Notes: generated from the letters alone by a model not told the origin. A DNA stretch of 16,277 nt from Caldilineaceae bacterium (GCA_022842065.1 JALHQH010000095.1:1-16277), one strand, 5' to 3'; counted from the stretch's first letter, positions 7,311 through 15,026 are shown. Numbers and translations are program-made.

Positions 7311-8674
7311 GCCAGGGTCAAATCCCGTTGACTCAATTCGCGCTGGTGGGCAGCCTGGAATTTTTGTACACTCAACCGCAGTAAAATGACCGCGGCAATG
7401 GCCATGCCGACACCTTCGCTCCCAAAAATGAGGAAGTAGGCAAAACTGGGCGAGAGCAGGCCACTTTCGACTAAGCTGGTGTGGAGCACCCCACTGGCAA
7501 TCGCCGCCAAGCCAGTCCCAAAGGCTTGCGCCACGCCCCACAGCCCCATATAGAGCCCGGTGGCTCCTTCCACAGTCATATCCATCATCATCGAGAGGGC
7601 ACCGACATTAAAGAAGCCGGTGAAGATTCCCATGACGACCAGGGCTGGGGAAACGAGTTCACGATCTTGCAGTAGTGCTGCGCTGGCCAACACCGCCATG
7701 CCCAAGGCGGTGCCGATACAGCCGACTAGCGCAATCGTACGTTTACCAATCGGGAAGAGCACGCTGATCAACCCCATTAGCATCATCCCGAATAAAACAC
7801 CGCCGCCCCACGTTGGTTGAAAGCTGGTTGTCTCCTCTACGGGCATATTAAAGACTTCCGCCCCAAAGACTTCCAAAATGTTGTCCTGCAAGAAGATCGC
7901 CAGGATCGAGACAAAGATAAAGGCAAAAAAGCCGCGACTCTGCTGGTCGGTCTGTAAGAGTTTGAGGGCCACCCGCAGGGGGTTGCCTGGCGGTGTTAAC
8001 GCCCGGGAGCGGGCCACCGCCAGGGTGAGCGCATTGCCGGTGAGCCGTTTTTCCATCCCAACCAGCCCCAAGAAGGCTGAGCCGATGACAATCAAGGGCG
8101 TCAGGTTATACAGATTTTGCATTGCTTCGGGGCTGTAGGTGGGACGTACAATATTCATGACAATGGCCGAGGCAATGGTGCTGATAATGGTAAAGGTCCA
8201 GACCACGGAAATGACCCCACCGCGCGCCGCCGGTGTAGTGACTTCGGCGATCAGGGCATGGTGGGTGTCGCCGATCACAGCAATGGCGATGCCAAAAAGG
8301 ATCAAAAGGGCAAAGCCAGTGGCGGTGGCAAGTAGCGAACCACTGCCCATTGCTTGCCCAATGGTGGGCAGTGCCACAAAGACGAGACTGGCGACCACAC
8401 TCGCCATGAGTAAAAATGGGGTACGCCGCCAACCCCACAACGGATGCCGGTCCGCAAGCCGACCAATTACAACCTGAAAAGGGGAGAGAAAGTGATGAAG
8501 TCCCAGCATCGTGGTGATTAACACTGCGGCCACACCCCATTCGACAATCGCAACCCGATTAAAGTCAATGGTCAGCAGAGCAAACATCCAGCCGACACCA
8601 AGCTTGGGCAGTGCCAACCGAAATGTTTTGATGAGTGCGCGCAGAGTGGCCAAGATAACATAGACGTATCGCAT
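7286..8674 (-). CDS. PucC/Bch2-family MFS transporter, second paralogue
   Basis: A 462-residue, roughly 12-helix MFS protein of the PucC/LhaA/Bch2 family, paralogous to the product of 191-1489. The signature RLADRHPLWGWRRTPF is at residues 72-87. The N-terminus is longer than in the first copy (about 24 residues before helix 1), and the tail ends in EVGAAA within a duplicated 25-bp unit. The start at 8674 is supported by AAAGGA (8681-8686 on the plus strand) 6 bases before the ATG. The gene converges on the hydrolase-SDR pair and diverges from the 28-codon gene at 9126. A role in bacteriochlorophyll delivery or antenna assembly is inferred from the family. Two paralogues in one 9-kb stretch suggest specialisation for different pigments or complexes. 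Confidence 0.9.
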   Translation of the reverse strand: MRYVYVILATLRALIKTFRLALPKLGVGWMFALLTIDFNRVAIVEWGVAAVLITTMLGLHHFLSPFQVVIGRLADRHPLWGWRRTPFLLMASVVASLVFVALPTIGQAMGSGSLLATATGFALLILFGIAIAVIGDTHHALIAEVTTPAARGGVISVVWTFTIISTIASAIVMNIVRPTYSPEAMQNLYNLTPLIVIGSAFLGLVGMEKRLTGNALTLAVARSRALTPPGNPLRVALKLLQTDQQSRGFFAFIFVSILAIFLQDNILEVFGAEVFNMPVEETTSFQPTWGGGVLFGMMLMGLISVLFPIGKRTIALVGCIGTALGMAVLASAALLQDRELVSPALVVMGIFTGFFNVGALSMMMDMTVEGATGLYMGLWGVAQAFGTGLAAIASGVLHTSLVESGLLSPSFAYFLIFGSEGVGMAIAAVILLRLSVQKFQAAHQRELSQRDLTLAMEVGAAA

Positions 8675-9125
8675 GAGAAATCCTTTATTGAGAGGTGCTT
8701 TATCGAAAAGCCTTACCTTTACGTTGCGGTTGTTGTAAAACAGTAATGTTGGTTTTTAAAATCATTGTGTACACTCTTAATTGCAAAGCGAGCGCACTGA
8801 TGTGTGGTGGCATGCAGAAACGATGATAGTAAAGTTAGTTGTGGCATGCTAAGCGACAAAAGGGGAAGTGGATTTATCTAAATCGGCTGTGTCCGTCTAT
8901 GACTCCTTTCGCTACGTTAATCTCTATTTTCGCAAATCAAGGCATAGTTTGTATTTTATACTACGATTTTTCAAACGTCAAGCATGATATCTTAGGTAAC
9001 GATAGTCAGTGTAGCAGCCGGATGTTGGGTGGCGCGATGCGATGCTTGCAGATTGCGCTAGCCGGGCGAAGGGTGCTGAAATGAAGATTTGCAACTAACG
9101 TAGCTGAAGAGTAAAGGAGATAAAA
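8675..9125. other. Divergent intergenic region between MFS gene and 28-codon gene
   Basis: 451 bases without a convincing gene. It must hold promoters for both divergent neighbours. A TATACT box at 8957-8962 could serve the rightward small gene, but no good -35 is visible at proper spacing and the leader would be about 160 nt. GTGTACAC, a short palindrome, lies at 8767-8774, and the direct repeat gtggcatgc occurs at 8807-8815 and 8841-8849. An 81-codon frame (8839-9084, TTG start) lacks a ribosome binding site and resembles no family I know. Confidence 0.4.
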
Positions 9126-9212
9126 ATGAGCGGTGCAAGTGAGTATATGTTGCCGATTGCAGCAACTGTCGGTGCTTGGATATTTATCTTTATTCTTGTT
9201 TTTGCAATGTAA
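9126..9212 (+). CDS. 28-residue single-transmembrane protein
   Basis: The product has 28 residues: a short polar head (MSGASEYMLP) and then one hydrophobic helix of about 18 residues (IAATVGAWIFIFILVFAM) reaching the end. AAAGGAGA at 9113-9120 sits 5 bases before the ATG, one of the best ribosome binding sites in the window, and a perfect 52-bp palindrome able to terminate transcription begins 39 bases after the stop. These signals argue for a true gene although it is too short for most gene finders. It resembles in size the one-helix subunits of photosynthetic and respiratory complexes (PetG/PetN, PsbT, CcoQ, reaction-centre small subunits), and it diverges from a pigment transporter. I cannot assign it to a known family. 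A membrane microprotein regulating a transporter is the main alternative. Confidence 0.7.
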   Translation: MSGASEYMLPIAATVGAWIFIFILVFAM

Positions 9213-9250
9213 TCAAGTGGCGCTTTTCGCTTGATAACTAAACATCCTAT

Positions 9251-9302
9251 TGCCAAACAAAAAGTGCGCACTGTGTACACAGTGCGCACTTTTTGTTTGG
9301 CA
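9251..9302. terminator. Perfect 52-bp palindrome, probable bidirectional terminator
   Basis: Bases 9251-9276 are the exact reverse complement of 9277-9302, with no mismatch and no spacer. The core consists of two copies of the palindrome AGTGCGCACT (9263-9272, 9281-9290) around the palindrome GTGTACAC (9273-9280). An A5 tract before and a T5 tract after the core give the A-tract/stem/T-tract layout of a bidirectional intrinsic terminator. It lies between the convergent 28-codon gene and the ABC exporter gene ending at 9397. The triple palindrome could alternatively bind a dimeric regulator. Confidence 0.8.
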
Positions 9303-9396
9303 TGCTTATTTTGTGACCACTGCTGCGTATCGTGTCCGACGTGGGGGTAGTGCGTCAATATCAAAGCTTACTTTGATCGTTTGATTTTGTGCACCG

Positions 9397-11232
9397 TTAA
9401 ATCGCCTGCCCCTTAAATTGGCTCATATAGAGTTGATGATAGAAGCCTTGTTGTGCCAGCAACTCGTCATGGGTGCCCTTTTCGACAATTTCACCGTGGT
9501 TGATGACCAATACCTGATCGGCGTCACGGATTGTGCTCAGGCGATGGGCGATGACAAAGCTGGTGCGCCCTTCCATCAGCCGTAAAAGTGATTGCTGAAT
9601 GCGCGCCTCGGTGCGTGTGTCAACACTGCTAGTCGCTTCGTCCAGAATCAGGATACGCGGGTTGGCCAGAATGGCGCGGGCAATCGCCAGCAACTGGCGC
9701 TGCCCCTGGCTCAGGTTGCTTGCCCGCTCTGAGAGTTCGGTCTGATAACCTTGGGGCAACTGCCGAATAAAGTGATCAGCGTCGGCCAACTCGGCCGCGT
9801 GGATACACTCGGCGTCGGTGGCATCCAAGCGGCCAAAGCGGATATTTTCGAGTACACTATCGGCAAAGAGAAAGGTATCCTGGAGGACCAGCCCCAGTTG
9901 GCGGCGTAGATCTGCTTTCTTGATGTCGCGAATATCCACACCGTCAATCGAGATGGCACCGTCGTTGATTTCGTAAAAGCGCGTCAACAGATTGATAATC
10001 GTCGTTTTGCCGGCACCGGTTGGCCCGACCAGGGCAATCGTCTCACCCGCTTTCGCCGCCAGTGTCATGTTCTTGATGATCGGCGTGCTTGGGTCATAGG
10101 TAAATTGTACATTGTCAAAGTGGACTTCGCCGCGCAGGGTCGTCAAGGCAACGGCCTGCGGCGCGTCGTCTGGTTCGGCGGGCGTATCGATAATCTCAAA
10201 GACGCGCTCCGCCCCAGCTAGCGCCCCCTGGATGGCGTTGTACATATTGGCTAGGGTGCGCAGCGGTTGGATAAAGTTTTGGCCGTAGATGATAAAGGTG
10301 GTGATGATACCCACACTGACCAGACTCCTTAACGCCAACCAACCACCAAAGCTCGCCAGCACAATCACAAAGAAATTGCCTAAGACCCCGGTCAACGGCA
10401 TGAGCAGCAGGGCATAACTGTTCGCATAGACACCGGCTTTGTAGACCTGCTCGTTGTGCTCGCGAAAGGCGGCCGCCACCGAATCATTGCGGCGAAAGGC
10501 TTTGACCACCTTCTGACCACTGATGGCTTCTTCCATGACCCCATTTAAGCCGCCCAATTGTTTCTGTAGATCGCGAAAGCCGCGGCGGGTATATTTGGCC
10601 ACAAATTGGGTAAACCAGAACATGATCGGCACTACCAGCACCGAGGCCAGGGCCAGCCAGACATCCAGCGCAAACATGGCGACCAGAATGCCAACCAGCG
10701 AAAGCACCCCGGCCAATAAGGTGGTCACATTTTGCGAGACGGCCTGGTTAATCGCATCGACATCGTTGGTCAGACGACTCATCAGTTGGCCGGCCGGATT
10801 TTGATCAAAAAAGCGCATGGGCAGCATTTGCAGGTGATCAAAGAGATCCTGGCGCAACTGTTTGAGGGCACGCTGTGACACTGCCGCCATCAGCCAACCG
10901 GAGAGTGCCTGAAAGAAGTTGTTCAACAGATAAGCTGCCAGCATCACCAGGGAGATAAAGACCAGCCCATCGAGCCGTTTGGGGACAATATATTGATCAA
11001 TCGCTACACCAAGCAGGTAGGGGCCAATCAACCCCAAGGCGGTATAGAGGATGACACAGACAAAAACAATCGCCAAGGTTGGGCGAAAGGGCTTGAGATA
11101 AGGGAGCAGTCGCGTAAAGGCATGGCGCGCATCTTCCGCTTTTTCAATGCGGCCAAAGCCCATGTGGTTGCGCGTTGCCGCTGGGGGTCGCTCTTCACTG
11201 CGTTGTGTGCGTTGTGCTACAGTTTGGGTCAT
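9397..11232 (-). CDS. Heterodimeric ABC exporter, catalytically competent half (TM288/LmrD-like)
   Basis: A 611-residue fused membrane-ATPase half-transporter. Six helices span roughly residues 50-325. The nucleotide-binding domain has Walker A GPTGAGKT at 403-410, Q-loop Q451, signature LSQGQ at 507-511, Walker B ILILDEA at 527-533 with the catalytic Glu, and H-loop H563. The LSQGQRQLL form is typical of the second half of heterodimeric multidrug exporters such as LmrCD, BmrCD and TM287/288. The partner half is encoded upstream at 11613-13397. The start at 11232 is preferred over the longer frame to 11277: AGGGG lies 9 bases upstream, and the extra 15 residues only read through a decayed gene in another frame. 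An ATP-driven efflux role is inferred; the substrate is unknown. Confidence 0.92.
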   Translation of the reverse strand: MTQTVAQRTQRSEERPPAATRNHMGFGRIEKAEDARHAFTRLLPYLKPFRPTLAIVFVCVILYTALGLIGPYLLGVAIDQYIVPKRLDGLVFISLVMLAAYLLNNFFQALSGWLMAAVSQRALKQLRQDLFDHLQMLPMRFFDQNPAGQLMSRLTNDVDAINQAVSQNVTTLLAGVLSLVGILVAMFALDVWLALASVLVVPIMFWFTQFVAKYTRRGFRDLQKQLGGLNGVMEEAISGQKVVKAFRRNDSVAAAFREHNEQVYKAGVYANSYALLLMPLTGVLGNFFVIVLASFGGWLALRSLVSVGIITTFIIYGQNFIQPLRTLANMYNAIQGALAGAERVFEIIDTPAEPDDAPQAVALTTLRGEVHFDNVQFTYDPSTPIIKNMTLAAKAGETIALVGPTGAGKTTIINLLTRFYEINDGAISIDGVDIRDIKKADLRRQLGLVLQDTFLFADSVLENIRFGRLDATDAECIHAAELADADHFIRQLPQGYQTELSERASNLSQGQRQLLAIARAILANPRILILDEATSSVDTRTEARIQQSLLRLMEGRTSFVIAHRLSTIRDADQVLVINHGEIVEKGTHDELLAQQGFYHQLYMSQFKGQAI

Positions 11233-11233
11233 C

Positions 11234-11455
11234 CTAATTTTCCCCTGGCGCTTCACTTTGCATCTGCGCGCCGACATCTACCAAAAAATTATTGGGTGTA
11301 ATCACAGCAAATGTTGCATGTGGGTAAGTTTCAAGAAATGATGGTGGTGGGCGGACATGCTGTTTGTGCCATTTATACTCGAAACCATATAGCCTGCCGC
11401 CTTGTTCCTCGATCAGGTCGATTTCTGCACCACTGTGTAATCCTCTTTTGCTAAA
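11234..11455 (-). pseudogene. Remnant of an AAA-ATPase/DUF4143 protein (C-terminal domain)
   Basis: A 73-codon open stretch without a start codon, read from 11455 to a TAG at 11234-11236. It contains HSGAEIDLIEEQGGRLYGF followed by EYKW, then SFLETYPHATFAVIT. From memory this is the C-terminal end of DUF4143 domains, found behind an AAA+ domain in a widespread family of archaeal and bacterial ATPases; GAEIDLI...GFEYKW resembles the E/D...ExK pattern of the nuclease-like fold. The ATPase part and the first half of DUF4143 are absent: an in-frame TAG (11456-11458) lies just upstream and adjoins a MITE-like insertion. Its stop is one base before the ATG of the ABC gene at 11232. It is therefore a decayed fragment wedged between two genes expected to be neighbours. 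Confidence 0.72.
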
Positions 11456-11458
11456 CTA

Positions 11459-11611
11459 TACTGAAGTCAAGTTGAGAAGCGGAGTTTTGCTGGCTAACGG
11501 GATCGCGTGCGTCGCACTGACCGCCAACTGTTTCCAGTCCGCTAGATTCTTTGGTCAGTGCGACGCACGCTGACCGAAACTAGGGGTTTCATTCTGATTT
11601 GAGTATAACCC
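11459..11611. mobile_element. MITE-like 153-bp insertion with 9-bp flanking direct repeats
   Basis: The 9-mer gctaaacta occurs at 11450-11458 and again at 11612-11620, bounding 153 bases with no open frame. Near the ends, tactgaagtcaa (from 11459) and the reverse complement of ttgagtata (11599-11607) form an imperfect terminal inverted repeat (TACTxAAxTCA), with 4 extra bases at the right end. Inside, 11505-11522 (gcgtgcgtcgcactgacc) and 11553-11570 are perfect 18-bp inverted repeats around a 30-nt loop. The right direct repeat contains the stop codon of the ABC gene at 11613. The layout suits a non-autonomous mobile element, but the internal hairpin alone could also be a terminator for that gene. 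Confidence 0.4.
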
Positions 11612-11612
11612 G

Positions 11613-13397
11613 CTAAACTAGCGCTAATTCAGCGAGTTGAGCCGTTGTTTTCTCGCCATTACCCAGTTGTGATGCATAGATCTCCTGGTAGATCGGGCTG
11701 GATTGCATCAACGCGCGGTGCGTACCTTCGGCGGCAATCCGTCCTTTGTCGAGAATCACAATCTTGTCGGCCTTGAGCACAGTGCTAATCCGTTGTGCCA
11801 CAACCAAGGTGGTGTGATGGCCGATCTGATCGGCCAATGCTTCCTGAATTTTTGTTTCCGTCTCCACATCAACGGCGCTGGTGCTGTCATCCAGGATCAA
11901 GATGCGCGGTTTGGTGAGCAGGGCACGGGCAATCGCAATGCGCTGTTTCTGGCCGCCGGACAAATTTACGCCACGTTCTTCAATGTGGGTGTCATAACCA
12001 TTGGGCAGTTCGAGGATAAAGTTGTGCGCCTGCGCGGCGACCGCCGCGGCGACGACGGCATCCGCATCGGCATCAGGTGCCCCATAACGGATGTTGTCGC
12101 GCACGGTGCCGGAAAAGAGAATGGTCTCCTGCGGCACAATGGCCAGCTGGGCCAGCAGCGAATCCTGACTCACGTCGCGAATGTCGAGCCCGTCGATGAG
12201 AATCCGCCCGGCGGTGACATCATAAAAGCGGGGGACCAGATTGACCAAGGTCGTCTTGCCGGCACCGGTCGCCCCCAGAATCGCCACAGTCTCTCCCGGT
12301 TCCGCCACCAAATTGATCTCTTCTAAAACCGGTTCGTCGCTGTTGCCAATGTAGTGAAAGCTCACATTGTCGAAAACAACGCGCCCGCCGCGCTCGCCGC
12401 TGGCCGTAGTTGGAATCGTCTGCGCGTTGGCGCTTTCTTGAATTTCTGGTGCCGTCTCCAGCACTTCATTAATGCGTTTGGCCGAGGCGATCCCACTGGC
12501 CCAGGTGCTGGAGAGCCAACTCATCATTGTCAACGGGATCATGGTGGTAATCAGGTAGTTGGTGAAGGCGACAATCTGCCCCACCGACATCTCCCCGCGA
12601 ATGGTATCGAGCCCCCCAACCCAGATCACCACCACCATCCCCACGTTGATACAGGCCGTTAGGACGGGTGACATGGTGGCCATAAATTGCATTACCCGGA
12701 TCGATTGATCGGTAAAGGCTTCGCTGGCCCGCTCAAAGCGCGCCCCTTCAAAATCGTTACGCACAAAGGCTTTGATCAATCGCGCCCCGGCGGTATTCTC
12801 CTGTAAGACCGTGTTGAGTCGATCCAGCTTTTGCTGCACAAAGTGATAGAGCGGTTCCGTCTTGGTGATAAAAAAGATCAGGATCACCGTTGTTACCAGC
12901 AGCAGCGGCACCATGGTCATCGCCAAACTGCGGCTGGTGGTGAACATGAGAATCAGGCTCCCGATCATCAACATGGGCGCACGCGTGCCGATGCGCAGCG
13001 AGATCTGAATTAAGCGCTGAAAGGCTCCCGTGTCACTGCTCAGTCGCACCATTAATTGGCCCGTACGCATCCGATCCAGATCCCCATAGGAGAGGCTCTG
13101 GATCTTGAGAAAAAAGGCGTCGCGCAGATCACGGGCGACACTTTCGCCCACCTGGACAGAAGTATTGTTATTGGCAACGGCAATGACCATGGTCAGGAGC
13201 GAGAGCCCGATCATCAGTAACCCGGTTTGGACCACTACTGGCTGATTTTGCGCAGCGATGCCTTGGTCCATAATGCGCTGGATCAAGCGGGGAATTGCCA
13301 GATCAAGAAAGACCATCAGGGTTAACAAGATGACCGCGACGGTTGCGCGCCGCCAGTAGGGTTTGACAAAAATGAGCAGTTTGAAGACATCGTTCAT
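11613..13397 (-). CDS. Heterodimeric ABC exporter, degenerate-site half (TM287/LmrC-like)
   Basis: A 594-residue half-transporter with six helices in residues 15-300 and a C-terminal ATPase domain. Walker A GATGAGKT is at 375-382, Q-loop Q423 and LSGGQ at 479-483. Two catalytic positions are altered: Walker B reads ILILDDS (499-505) with Asp504 for Glu, and the switch position is Gln535 (VVAQRIS) for His. Exactly this pair of changes marks the degenerate half of TM287/288, LmrCD and BmrCD, where one ATP site only binds. The partner with canonical residues is encoded downstream on the same strand, about 380 bases away because of a MITE-like insertion and a pseudogene. A probable promoter lies at 13480-13509. 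The function is inferred as efflux of drugs, peptides or lipids; the substrate is unknown. Confidence 0.93.
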   Translation of the reverse strand: MNDVFKLLIFVKPYWRRATVAVILLTLMVFLDLAIPRLIQRIMDQGIAAQNQPVVVQTGLLMIGLSLLTMVIAVANNNTSVQVGESVARDLRDAFFLKIQSLSYGDLDRMRTGQLMVRLSSDTGAFQRLIQISLRIGTRAPMLMIGSLILMFTTSRSLAMTMVPLLLVTTVILIFFITKTEPLYHFVQQKLDRLNTVLQENTAGARLIKAFVRNDFEGARFERASEAFTDQSIRVMQFMATMSPVLTACINVGMVVVIWVGGLDTIRGEMSVGQIVAFTNYLITTMIPLTMMSWLSSTWASGIASAKRINEVLETAPEIQESANAQTIPTTASGERGGRVVFDNVSFHYIGNSDEPVLEEINLVAEPGETVAILGATGAGKTTLVNLVPRFYDVTAGRILIDGLDIRDVSQDSLLAQLAIVPQETILFSGTVRDNIRYGAPDADADAVVAAAVAAQAHNFILELPNGYDTHIEERGVNLSGGQKQRIAIARALLTKPRILILDDSTSAVDVETETKIQEALADQIGHHTTLVVAQRISTVLKADKIVILDKGRIAAEGTHRALMQSSPIYQEIYASQLGNGEKTTAQLAELALV

Positions 13398-13479
13398 AGG
13401 ATTGGCTCTACCTAGACTCTACACTATCCGTACTATCCGCGAAGAAGATTGATCGGCATACAGGTAATTGTTACTATGT

Positions 13480-13509
13480 AGTATAACAGCTTGATTACCG
13501 TACCAGCAA
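13480..13509 (-). promoter_or_regulatory. Possible sigma-70-type promoter for the ABC exporter
   Basis: On the minus strand TTGCTG (13504-13509) and TATACT (13480-13485) are separated by 18 bases, matching the -35 and -10 consensus at 4/6 and 5/6. Transcription would begin near 13473, about 75 bases before the ATG at 13397. The rest of the 354-base gap (13398-13751) shows no gene; its far end holds a nested inverted repeat. Confidence 0.35.
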
Positions 13510-13623
13510 TCTGCTCGTCAAGGTGGGTGGGTCTTAGCAGAGATCGTAAGGTGAGCGCTACGGGTCAGTTGTTTTTGCGCGGGGCAGCGGACGTGGGTGT
13601 AGGTGTGAGGATTTCAAAACAAT

Positions 13624-13743
13624 TACAGTTGGCGCTGGTATACTCAGCTCTGTCATAATTTAGCATTTTCTACATGAGTAAAAATGCTAAATTATGACAA
13701 CCGCTGGTATACAAAGTAATACTTTGTACCAGCGCCAACTGTA
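13624..13743. repeat. Nested 120-bp inverted repeat with alternative pairings
   Basis: Outer arms 13624-13640 and 13727-13743 are perfectly complementary over 17 bp (tacagttggcgctggta). Inside, 13651-13669 and 13681-13699 are perfectly complementary over 19 bp (tgtcataatttagcatttt) around an 11-nt loop. A third copy of part of the left arm, cgctggtatac at 13702-13712, can pair with the right arm instead, forming a local hairpin (acaaagt aat actttgt centre). Read on the minus strand the element starts 9 bases after the antiporter stop, so it may be its terminator. The compact nesting also fits a small palindromic mobile element. Confidence 0.65.
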
Positions 13744-13751
13744 TCTTAGTA

Positions 13752-15026
13752 TCAATCGGCGCTGGCTGCTTCCGCTTTTGGCAGTGGCGGTGAAATAGCT
13801 GCTGACCGTCCATAGACCAATTCGAAGATTGGTGAAGCCATCAAAGTGGTCATCACCGCCATAATCACCATTACGGCAAAGAGTAAGGGTGTAATAATGC
13901 CGCGCTCTAGGCCAATGTTGAGAATGATCAACTCCATCAGCCCACGCGCGTTCATCAGCGTCCCAATTGCGAGCGCGCTGCGGTTGTCCTCACCGCTGAG
14001 CCGTGCTGCTGCCCAACAGGCCACGCCCTTGCCTAAACAGGCCGCCAGCAGGACCAGCAGCGCAATTCCCCATAACCAAGGGCTATCCACGAGGGTGATG
14101 CGGGTGTTTAGCCCCGAGTAAACAAAAAAGAGCGGGAGCAAAAAGGTGGTAGTAAGCGGTTCGAGCTGCCGTTGTACTTCGTGGGCAAAACGCCCGCGCG
14201 GCATCGCGATCCCCATGATAAAGGCCCCGAAGACGGCATAGATGCCAATGCGGTCGGTAAACCAAGCACCGAGCATCACACAGATCAGGGTGAGTGTTAG
14301 TAACGTGGAACTTACACCTTGTTCGCGCTCGGCCATCTCACCCAGTCGGCGTAGAAATTTTTGGCCAATGGTCAGGGTGCCCAGGGCATAGAGCGTCCCA
14401 CCGCCGATGGCCAGTACAGCAATCATGGGGTCACCGCTAAAGCTGGCCAATACTAACGCCAGCAGACACCAGGCTGCACCATCGTCGATTGAACCGGCGG
14501 CCAGCGCCAAGGTGCCCAGCGACGTGCCCGAGAGACCACGTTCATAGATGATGCGTGCCAACATGGGGAAGGCTGTAATCGACATTGATGCCCCAACGAA
14601 AAACATCGCTTCCCAGGTTACCACTTCGGGGGCAAAGAATCCTTCGCTGCGGACGAGGTAGAACCCCAGAATGCAACCTAAGACAAATGGGGCCAGGATG
14701 CCAGAAAGTGAAACCCCGGCGGCGCTACGTAGCCGATTGCGGATCAAACTTGTATCGAATTCAAGACCGATCAAAAACATGTAGAGCACCAACCCCACCT
14801 GGCTAACTGCGTAGAGAATGCTGGTGGACGCCGCTGGGAAAAAATAGCCTTGGATATCAGGTAAAAACCAGCCAAACAAGGATGGGCCTAGGATCACCCC
14901 TGCGATCATTTCGGCGACGACTTGTGGCTGACCCACCCAACGTGCCAACCAGCCAACTGTGCGACAGACCGTAAGAATAAAGGCCAATTGCAAAAAGAAG
15001 AGCACAGACAGTTCAAAAGAGGACAT
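13752..15026 (-). CDS. Cation:proton antiporter (CPA2, Kef/NapA-like, Na_H_Exchanger domain)
   Basis: A 424-residue membrane protein with about 12-13 helices filling the chain and only a 15-residue polar tail, so the cytoplasmic nucleotide-binding (RCK/TrkA) domain of full KefB/KefC proteins is missing. Family features are VVAEMIAGVILGPSLFG (36-52), the central DD pair at 181-182 in AGSIDDGAAW, and NARGLMELI (359-367). The DD motif is the ion-binding site of CPA2 exchangers such as NapA, which swap Na+ or K+ for protons. The start at 15026 is preferred to an upstream in-frame ATG at 15107: AGGAG lies 8 bases before it, and the added 27 residues are unlike the family. A nested inverted repeat follows the stop. 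The role would be pH and cation homeostasis; the exact ion is uncertain. Confidence 0.9.
   Translation of the reverse strand: MSSFELSVLFFLQLAFILTVCRTVGWLARWVGQPQVVAEMIAGVILGPSLFGWFLPDIQGYFFPAASTSILYAVSQVGLVLYMFLIGLEFDTSLIRNRLRSAAGVSLSGILAPFVLGCILGFYLVRSEGFFAPEVVTWEAMFFVGASMSITAFPMLARIIYERGLSGTSLGTLALAAGSIDDGAAWCLLALVLASFSGDPMIAVLAIGGGTLYALGTLTIGQKFLRRLGEMAEREQGVSSTLLTLTLICVMLGAWFTDRIGIYAVFGAFIMGIAMPRGRFAHEVQRQLEPLTTTFLLPLFFVYSGLNTRITLVDSPWLWGIALLVLLAACLGKGVACWAAARLSGEDNRSALAIGTLMNARGLMELIILNIGLERGIITPLLFAVMVIMAVMTTLMASPIFELVYGRSAAISPPLPKAEAASAD

Noticed and set aside
8839..9084. 81-codon frame between the MFS gene and the 28-codon gene
   Set aside because: TTG start without ribosome binding site, cysteine-rich random-looking composition and no recognisable family; more likely promoter and leader DNA.
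9095..9364. 89-codon minus-strand frame across the 52-bp palindrome
   Set aside because: It runs through the palindrome and over the small plus-strand gene that has a real ribosome binding site; no family resemblance.
11233..11277. 15-residue N-terminal extension of the ABC exporter gene
   Set aside because: It overlaps the DUF4143 remnant in another frame and lacks a ribosome binding site, whereas 11232 has AGGGG at good spacing.
11703..12326. 207-codon frame antisense to the ABC exporter half
   Set aside because: Lies wholly opposite the Walker-motif region of a well-supported gene and resembles nothing.
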